A DNA stretch of 11,651 bases from positions 1 through 11,651 of the forward strand of contig JAACDL010000024.1 in the NCBI GenBank assembly GCA_009936765.1, written 5' to 3'. The notes under the pieces are model-generated. The model saw only the letters and a program-made list of their open reading frames with translations. It was not told the origin of the DNA and ran no database searches. This DNA comes from Methanobacteriota archaeon (lineage in GTDB: Archaea > Thermoplasmatota > Poseidoniia > Poseidoniales > Poseidoniaceae). This document shows positions 6,047-11,651 of this stretch, one piece after another (within the stretch, counting starts at the first letter, position 1; each line of letters opens with the position of its first letter). A program made the position numbers and the translations under genes.

Positions 6047-9000
6047 TGCCTAGAAGAGAGGACTTAGAGACGATTCTTGTTTTAGGCTCAGGACCAATTA
6101 AGATTGGACAAGCTGCGGAATTCGATTTCTCTGGTTCTCAAGCAGTTCAGGCTTTACGAGAAGATGGATACAAGGTAATTTTGGTTAATTCAAACCCTGC
6201 AACTATTCAGAACGACCCTGAAATGGCAGACAAAGTGTACATTGAACCTCTACTGCCAGATACAATAAAGCGAATTATAGAGATTGAGCGCCCTGATGCT
6301 TTACTAGCGGGAATGGGTGGCCAGACGGCTCTGAATATTGCAAGTGACCTTGCACACGCAGGGGTATTGGATGAACTTGGAGTTGAATTAATAGGCTCTG
6401 ATTTAGATGCTATCGACAAGGCAGAAGATCGGGACTTGTTCAACAAAGTGTGTCTTGAGATTGATTTGCCAATCTCTAATGCAATCGCATGTAATTCGAT
6501 GGATGACGTACTCTCTGCAGCAGATGAGATTGGCAGTTGGCCAATCTTAATCCGCCCTGCTTTCACATTGGGTGGACTTGGTGGAGGAACTGCTTGGAAT
6601 ACAGGTGAATTAGTAGAAATCGCAACCCTGGGGTTGAGAAACAGTAGAATCGGACAGGTCTTAATCGAAGAAAGTATTCTTGGTTGGCAAGAATATGAGT
6701 ATGAAGTGATGCGTGATACTGCAGATAATGCAACAATTGTCTGTACTATGGAGAACATCGACCCGATGGGTGTCCACACTGGAGAATCAACTGTTGTTGC
6801 ACCGGTCCAATCACTGTCTGACAGAGACCATATGCAATTGAGAGATATGTCGTTGTCATTGATTAGGAAGTTGAATATCAAGGGTGGATGCAATGTTCAA
6901 TTCGCTGTGAACCAATCTACTGGAGAGGTCAGGGTAATTGAGGTCAATCCTCGTGTTTCTAGGTCCTCTGCACTCGCTTCAAAGGCAACAGGTTATCCTA
7001 TCGCGAGGATGGCTGCCAAAATCGCAGTAGGATATACTCTAGATGAATTGCCAAATCCGATAACGGGTGAAGGCACAACTGCTGCATTTGAGCCTACTTT
7101 GGATTATTGCGTGGTAAAAATACCTCGTTGGCCATTCGATAAGTTCAGAACTGCAGACAGGACTCTTGGCACTTCTATGAAGTCTACTGGGGAAGTAATG
7201 GCTATCGGTAGATGCTTTGAAGAGGCTTTCTTGAAAGCATGGGCGTCTTTAGAGCAAGGACTTCACTACCCTAAGCCATTAACACGTGCTGATGAATCAG
7301 AGGGTGAAGGAATGGCTCAAAGAGCTAATGAGAAATTACCAGACTCTGTTCTGGTGGATTGGCTTAGTATAGCCACTGATAGAAGAATGGGTGCTGTTAT
7401 TGAAGCATTTAGAAGGGGCTGGAGCATTGAACGTGTCCATGAAATTACTAGGATTACAAGGTGGTTCTTGTATGGTTTCCAAAAGATCGCAGATATGGAG
7501 AATCAAATCGTGGCAATGGGATGTGCGCCTAGCAATGTTTCTTCTGATGATTTACGAAATTGGAAGAGTCACGGTTTTAGTGATGCCCACATCGCAGATG
7601 CTCTGTCCGGATTCCCCGCATCCGGCATGAAGGGAGCAGCGTCTAGTCGTAGTGAAGAAGCGGTGATGAAGGTAAGACATGCACACTCTATCCACCCAAT
7701 TTACAGAATGGTTGATTCGTGTGCTGCAGAGTTTGCAGCTAAGACTCCATACTACTATTCGACCTACGAGCCCAAGGGTGATAATCGAATAGACGTATTA
7801 CCTGGACTTGCTGAACGAGTTAAGAGAAGACAAATTGTAATCGGTTCAGGTCCAATTAGAATTGGGCAAGGTATCGAATTTGACTATGGTTGCGTTCATG
7901 CTGTGAAAGCGATTAGAGAAGCAGGGATGGATGCAGTTCTAATGAACAATAATCCTGAAACAGTTTCAACTGATTTCGATACCTCAGATCGGTTATACTT
8001 CGAACCATTGACTTTGGAATGTGTTTCCGAAGTATTGCTTAGGGAGAATGCTCACGGTATTTTACTCCAATTCGGAGGTCAAACCGCAATAAATTTGGCA
8101 CTACCTCTAGAAGAAAGAATTCCTACCTTAGGGATTGATTTAGAGATACTAGGGACTTCTTGTGACGCTATAGATGAGGCCAGTGATAGGGAGCGATTCG
8201 AAGATTTCGCAGAAAGAACCGGAATACAAATGCCTCGTGGGGCTACTGGTACCAGTGCGGATGATGTCAGAAATGCAGTTGAAAAAATAGGTTTCCCTGT
8301 TCTAATTAGGCCATCATATGTCTTGGGTGGAAGAGGTATGGAAATTCTAGCCAATGAAAAGCAACTCGAAGCGTATCTAAGCGAAGCTTATCTTGCTCCT
8401 GACAAGCCTCTTCTGGTTGACGAGTATCTTGGACATGCGATTGAATTGGATGTAGATGCTGCAGCAGATGGCGAGCAAGTTCTTATCGGTGCAATCATGG
8501 AGCACCTCGAAGAAGCAGGAATACACTCCGGTGATTCAACTTGTTTCATACCTACTCAGAACATTAGTGAAGAGATGCTTGAAAGAGTTCGAGAACAAAC
8601 TAAGAAAATAGGCCTAGGTCTCAATATATTTGGTTGCTTCAATATTCAATTCGCTATACAAGGTGACGATCTGTACTGTTTAGAAGTAAATCCAAGAAGT
8701 AGTAGAACCGTACCATTTGTAGCAAAAGCAACAGGTGTCCCAATGGCTAGAATTGCAGCAAGAGTGACTCTTGGCATCAAACTGAAGGATCAAAAAATAC
8801 CAGTTCCTACATCAGGGCATGTATCTGTCAAGGCTCCAGTTTTCCCATTCATCAAATTACAAGGATTAGATCCAGCGCCTGGACCTGAAATGAAATCCAC
8901 AGGTGAAGTATATGGGTCTGACACTAGGGCAGATGTAGCATATCTCAAAGCAAGGTTGGCGACTGAAATACCTGTTGCAACTGATGGCGGCGCTTATCTT

Positions 9001-9381
9001 ACAGTTAGGGATGGAGACAAAGAAGAGTTAGTTCCGATTGCAGAAAGTCTCAGTAAAATGGGATTCACCATATTTGCCACGCCAGGTTCTGCAGACGTGA
9101 TAAGAGCGGGTGGCGTCGAAGTTGAAACTGTCTATAGAATAACGGATAGGAAGCACCCAGATGCTCTAGATTTGATGCGTACTGGTAAGGTGTCATTCAT
9201 CGTGAATGTCCCAACAGTTTCAGGTGGTGCTGTCCGTGATGGAAATATGATGAGACGCTTAGCTGTTGAAATGAACATACCATTTGTTACTACTATGTCT
9301 GGCGCTAAGATGGAAGTAGCAGCAATCAAGGCGATGAGAGAAGTCGATATTCAACCGATGAGGTTGAAAGTGAACTACTGA
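6046..9381 (+). CDS. carB: Carbamoyl-phosphate synthase large subunit, full length
   Basis: CarB makes carbamoyl phosphate from bicarbonate, ammonia and two ATP, feeding pyrimidine and arginine synthesis. The 1111-residue chain is unsplit. The first ATP-grasp half (about 1-402) has GSGPIKIGQAAEFDFSG (14-30), RPAFTLGGLGGG (170-181) and EVNPRVSRSSALASKATG (299-316). A linking oligomerisation domain (about 403-575) contains VDSCAAEF (556-563). The duplicated second ATP-grasp half (about 595-960) repeats GSGPIRIGQGIEFDYG, then RPSYVLGGRGMEI (755-767) and EVNPRSSRTVPF (880-891). A C-terminal MGS-like regulatory domain (about 975-1111) ends the chain. E. coli CarB is 1073 residues, so this is slightly long. 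In the MGS domain the enterobacterial THGT and NTT effector-site segments read TPGS (1012-1015) and NVP (1054-1056). GGGGGTG (6032-6038) lies seven bases before the ATG, and the start overlaps the carA stop by one base. Confidence 0.97.
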   Translation: MPRREDLETILVLGSGPIKIGQAAEFDFSGSQAVQALREDGYKVILVNSNPATIQNDPEMADKVYIEPLLPDTIKRIIEIERPDALLAGMGGQTALNIASDLAHAGVLDELGVELIGSDLDAIDKAEDRDLFNKVCLEIDLPISNAIACNSMDDVLSAADEIGSWPILIRPAFTLGGLGGGTAWNTGELVEIATLGLRNSRIGQVLIEESILGWQEYEYEVMRDTADNATIVCTMENIDPMGVHTGESTVVAPVQSLSDRDHMQLRDMSLSLIRKLNIKGGCNVQFAVNQSTGEVRVIEVNPRVSRSSALASKATGYPIARMAAKIAVGYTLDELPNPITGEGTTAAFEPTLDYCVVKIPRWPFDKFRTADRTLGTSMKSTGEVMAIGRCFEEAFLKAWASLEQGLHYPKPLTRADESEGEGMAQRANEKLPDSVLVDWLSIATDRRMGAVIEAFRRGWSIERVHEITRITRWFLYGFQKIADMENQIVAMGCAPSNVSSDDLRNWKSHGFSDAHIADALSGFPASGMKGAASSRSEEAVMKVRHAHSIHPIYRMVDSCAAEFAAKTPYYYSTYEPKGDNRIDVLPGLAERVKRRQIVIGSGPIRIGQGIEFDYGCVHAVKAIREAGMDAVLMNNNPETVSTDFDTSDRLYFEPLTLECVSEVLLRENAHGILLQFGGQTAINLALPLEERIPTLGIDLEILGTSCDAIDEASDRERFEDFAERTGIQMPRGATGTSADDVRNAVEKIGFPVLIRPSYVLGGRGMEILANEKQLEAYLSEAYLAPDKPLLVDEYLGHAIELDVDAAADGEQVLIGAIMEHLEEAGIHSGDSTCFIPTQNISEEMLERVREQTKKIGLGLNIFGCFNIQFAIQGDDLYCLEVNPRSSRTVPFVAKATGVPMARIAARVTLGIKLKDQKIPVPTSGHVSVKAPVFPFIKLQGLDPAPGPEMKSTGEVYGSDTRADVAYLKARLATEIPVATDGGAYLTVRDGDKEELVPIAESLSKMGFTIFATPGSADVIRAGGVEVETVYRITDRKHPDALDLMRTGKVSFIVNVPTVSGGAVRDGNMMRRLAVEMNIPFVTTMSGAKMEVAAIKAMREVDIQPMRLKVNY

Positions 9382-10584
9382 TCAACAAGCATCGTATGCT
9401 TCGATAATGTACTGGGTAAGAGGGCTAGTCCAGGCTAGATCGCTGATTCCTTCTTTACCCTCTGCGTCATAAACTCGTACAACATCTTGAACTCTAACGT
9501 TACCTTCTGATGATCTTGCCAAGATTGTTTTTGGTTTAACAGATTTACCAGTTCCATGGGGGTCGTAAACGGTGTCTAGGGCTTCAGATAGGAACCAATC
9601 TGCCTTGTCTGATGGGTCGCCTTCGAATGTCTTCTTTGGTCTTTTAGCACCAAACATTCCTCCTGCCTTTTTCTTAGGAGTGGTGGCATTTGATTTCTTA
9701 GGAGTACTTTTCTTTGTCTCTTTTGAATCAGGTTTCTTCTCTTCCTTTGGTTTACTGTCCTTTGATGCGACACTTCTTCCTTCGAGTTCCTTTTCCATCT
9801 CTTTACGTACTTGCTTCTCGAGTTTCTTAATCAAAGCCTTCTCATCTACAGTCTTTGCATTAGCTTTCATCTTCTCAATCACGGTTAGGTAATGCGAGGC
9901 GACTTGAATCAGAGCAGTTTCCATACTTGCTTCTAATTGCATTGAAACCACGTCTCCAGAGGAATCTCTCCACTTTCTCCATTGAAGCATAGTGTTAGCG
10001 TGTATATCTGAACCACATTTAGGGCAGAATGAACGTTTAGGAGGTTTGAGAACAGGGATTGAACGCATAGCTTCAGGGTCGATACCTTCGTGTTCACCAC
10101 TTGATACATCGTGAATGTGAGTACTCGCTTCCATTCCAAGGTTCATCGCGTCTCTGAATAGTCCTTCAGAAAGATCCAGAGTTCCTTTTTGCACTAATGC
10201 CCATCCATCAGTGCCTCTTACTGTTGCTCTTACAGCAGCGGATGCAGCAGCAGACTCACCGAATTGATAATCTGCAAATACATTACTAATTGCATCTTCT
10301 TTGACTTCTTTTTCCATTAATTCTGCAGCAGTTTCGTCACCATCTGCTGGAGCAGCAATTCCTAGGAGAATCGGGTTTGCACCATCTTCTACCTTAGCAA
10401 TCATATCGAATTTTTCAGCCATCGATAGGTCATCACGTGTTCTGATTACATCCTTCAATTGGTTGAGGTCATGACCTGTAGCGGTAATTGGACCGCGTAC
10501 GGTCATATCATTACCACAAGATAAACAAAACTTCGAAGCGGGTTCGACTCCAGCCTCACAACTTGGACAATAGACTCCGCCCAT
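9382..10584 (-). CDS. Zinc-ribbon protein with Lys-rich linker, unknown function
   Basis: I do not recognise the family. From the ATG at 10584 it is 400 residues. An N-terminal zinc ribbon has two CxxC knuckles (Cys6/Cys9 and Cys20/Cys23). A mostly helical, Ala/Glu-rich region follows to about 165, then a single further knuckle FCPKCGSD (Cys187/Cys190), a helical and probably coiled-coil stretch (about 215-270), a low-complexity basic linker rich in Lys, Ser, Thr and Pro (about 275-320), and a compact C-terminal domain ending in Cys. The third CxxC has no obvious CxxC partner. The basic linker suggests nucleic-acid or ribosome contact, but that is inference. The frame extends to a TTG at 10614, but the ATG places the ribbon at the N-terminus as usual. 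The stop codon abuts the convergent carB stop. LysRS lies upstream on the same strand. Confidence 0.8.
   Translation of the reverse strand: MGGVYCPSCEAGVEPASKFCLSCGNDMTVRGPITATGHDLNQLKDVIRTRDDLSMAEKFDMIAKVEDGANPILLGIAAPADGDETAAELMEKEVKEDAISNVFADYQFGESAAASAAVRATVRGTDGWALVQKGTLDLSEGLFRDAMNLGMEASTHIHDVSSGEHEGIDPEAMRSIPVLKPPKRSFCPKCGSDIHANTMLQWRKWRDSSGDVVSMQLEASMETALIQVASHYLTVIEKMKANAKTVDEKALIKKLEKQVRKEMEKELEGRSVASKDSKPKEEKKPDSKETKKSTPKKSNATTPKKKAGGMFGAKRPKKTFEGDPSDKADWFLSEALDTVYDPHGTGKSVKPKTILARSSEGNVRVQDVVRVYDAEGKEGISDLAWTSPLTQYIIEAYDAC
9387..9401. terminator. Small hairpin at the carB / zinc-ribbon convergent junction
   Basis: AAGCAT (9387-9392) and ATGCTT (9396-9401) are perfect inverted arms with a 3-base spacer, six bases past the carB stop and inside the last codons of the opposing gene. 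No T-run follows in either direction, so it is at best a weak or processing signal. Each gene must end transcription inside the other. Confidence 0.22.
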
Positions 10585-10624
10585 GTCGCGCCATAACCCC
10601 TTGGCCCCTTTCAATGGAACGGTA

Positions 10625-10655
10625 CATATTTGCTATTTTCTGCATATTTCTGCTA
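10625..10655 (-). promoter_or_regulatory. Tandem TATA-like boxes before the zinc-ribbon gene
   Basis: In the 79-bp gap between the LysRS stop and the zinc-ribbon ATG, minus-strand AAATATG occurs twice, at 10643-10649 and 10625-10631, exactly 18 bp apart, each preceded by TAGCA or TAGCAG. Starts about 26 bp downstream would fall near 10620 and 10602. The second would give an 18-base leader to the ATG at 10584 and would leave the TTG at 10614 untranscribed, supporting the ATG start. A run AAGGGG at about 10599-10604 is too far for a typical Shine-Dalgarno. Confidence 0.35.
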
Positions 10656-10663
10656 GTAATACT

Positions 10664-11651
10664 TTAGCCGAGTAATTTCAAGACATGGCTTCTTTCCAAT
10701 TCAGCCATAATCGGTGCTAATCTAGGTCCTTTTTCAACACCTAATATTGCTTGATATAGAGTTGTGTAGCCTATTTTCGTGTTAATTTTGGAATCACGGA
10801 ATGCAGAAGATATTGCTTCGCCTATTGATTTCGCATCCCATTCACATTGGCTAATTTTAGCGTGTAGTGCGCTAGTGATTACAGAATCCAGTCCGGCAAA
10901 TGGCTCAGCGAGAACCTTAATCTTCAGTTCTTCAGGGAAATGAGGTCCATTAATCCAATTACGCATTCGAGATAGGCGATCTGATACTTCTTGACCGAAG
11001 TTCTGAATTATTTCTTCATCCGTCTTTACTTGAGCAAGCATAGAAAGGTGTCTGAATGTTACAGTTGATTGTTTCATGTCACCAATTGAACTCATTCGGA
11101 GTGCTCCTTCAGCATCTTCAACTGCTACCTTTTGTCTTCGCGATAGATTCTCGTCTTGCAACTCAGAAACAATGTCCCTTGTAACCATTCGCTCGTATTC
11201 ATCAGCCAGTTCAACTAGCGACATTCCCGCATCGAAAGTAATTGCTTTCTTTGGTTTAGTAGAGGCGATTAGATATCTCAAGATTTCAGGAGGTACCAAT
11301 TCTAAAGCTTCTAGAGGTCCAACAGTATTTCCTGTAGATGATGACATTGCGCCTTGACCTTTCAGGGAAATCCATTCGTAAACCAATGGGTTAGGAGGTT
11401 CATCACCAAATAATTTTGAAATTTCAACACCGGTAGCATACGATCCTCCTGCTGCGCCATGGTCTTTACCAAAAGGTTCGCAAGTTACGCCAACCCAGCC
11501 CCATTTTGCAGGCCAATCGACTCTCCAAGGGAGTTTACCTTCTGCCTTATTGAGATCCGATTTCCCAGGTATGCCGTCTTGCTCCCAATGCACATATGGC
11601 CATTCATATCCGGTTACAGTGACTCCATCGAGGCTGCCATTGTGGCCATAA
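10664..11651 (-). CDS. lysS: Lysyl-tRNA synthetase, class I, C-terminal part (N-terminus beyond window)
   Basis: Class I LysRS charges tRNA-Lys with lysine; this non-canonical class I form is typical of archaea and scattered bacteria. The frame stays open to the right edge: codons before the internal GTG at 11593 read on through EWPYVHWEQDG, so about 328 residues are seen and the N-terminal part with the HIGH motif is missing. Diagnostic segments are LPWRVDWPAKW, GVTCEPFGKDHGAAGGSYATG, YEWISLKGQG, and AMSSSTGNT (11332-11358) in the place of the KMSKS loop, followed by a helical anticodon-binding region ending KLLG before TAA. The lysines usual in that loop read Ala and Thr here. The zinc-ribbon gene follows 79 bp downstream on the same strand, apparently with its own promoter. 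Confidence 0.93.
   Translation of the reverse strand, partial: YGHNGSLDGVTVTGYEWPYVHWEQDGIPGKSDLNKAEGKLPWRVDWPAKWGWVGVTCEPFGKDHGAAGGSYATGVEISKLFGDEPPNPLVYEWISLKGQGAMSSSTGNTVGPLEALELVPPEILRYLIASTKPKKAITFDAGMSLVELADEYERMVTRDIVSELQDENLSRRQKVAVEDAEGALRMSSIGDMKQSTVTFRHLSMLAQVKTDEEIIQNFGQEVSDRLSRMRNWINGPHFPEELKIKVLAEPFAGLDSVITSALHAKISQCEWDAKSIGEAISSAFRDSKINTKIGYTTLYQAILGVEKGPRLAPIMAELERSHVLKLLG

Noticed and set aside
6207..6893. 228-codon open frame antisense to carB
   Set aside because: It is fully inside the conserved first ATP-grasp domain, is Ser/Ile-rich in the way reverse-complement frames are, and has no recognisable domain.
6085..7900. Repeated segments within carB (about 6090 and 7850) that look like a direct repeat
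   Set aside because: This is the ancient internal duplication of the two ATP-grasp halves found in all full-length CarB proteins.
9572..9892. 106-codon plus-strand frame rich in Phe and Ser
   Set aside because: It is the antisense of the Lys/Glu-rich linker of the zinc-ribbon gene; Phe and Ser codons are the complements of the Lys, Glu and Arg codons there.
10585..10614. Ten-residue extension of the zinc-ribbon gene from a TTG
   Set aside because: The ATG at 10584 places the ribbon directly at the N-terminus and suits the nearer TATA-like box; not fully excluded.
1..11651. Mobile elements, CRISPR arrays, toxin-antitoxin or defence genes
   Set aside because: No transposase, integrase, spaced direct repeats or known defence domains were seen on either strand.

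Overview
The window looks like chromosomal DNA from an archaeon. The Thermoplasmatota/marine Group II-III (Poseidoniales-like) lineage is the best guess. The grounds are an aTrm56-type tRNA methyltransferase, a class I (archaeal-type) lysyl-tRNA synthetase, a TrkA-N-like/DHH phosphoesterase fusion, TATA-like boxes about 26 bp before start codons, and moderately AT-rich coding sequence with little intergenic space. The lineage is inferred from gene content; no rRNA gene is present to confirm it.

Layout. The left block (1-3375) runs on the minus strand in the order folP (dihydropteroate synthase), DHH phosphoesterase, TraB/PrgY-family membrane protein, then the first ten codons of a probable short-chain dehydrogenase cut by the window edge. 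The first two junctions are 4-base ATGA overlaps, so these genes are probably one translationally coupled operon. A 55-bp divergent promoter region (3376-3430) separates this block from a plus-strand run: a four-helix membrane protein of unknown function, trm56, carA and carB. carA and carB share a TAATG junction and encode a complete glutamine-dependent carbamoyl-phosphate synthetase, the entry enzyme for pyrimidines and arginine. The carB stop codon abuts, with zero bases between, the stop codon of a convergent minus-strand gene for an unrecognised zinc-ribbon protein. The right edge holds the C-terminal two-thirds or so of a class I lysyl-tRNA synthetase, minus strand, running off the window.

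Most of the window is housekeeping: folate synthesis, carbamoyl phosphate synthesis, tRNA modification and tRNA charging. There is no mobile element, CRISPR array, RNA gene or integration site that I can support. The largest gap without a gene is 128 bp (4635-4762, before carA); no gap exceeds 300 bp. The less ordinary points are the unknown zinc-ribbon and membrane proteins, a long inverted repeat over the start of the left-edge gene, a shared bidirectional TATA element, altered catalytic or regulatory motifs in the DHH, LysRS and CarB proteins, and possible leader structures before carA. I see no convincing new multi-gene system.
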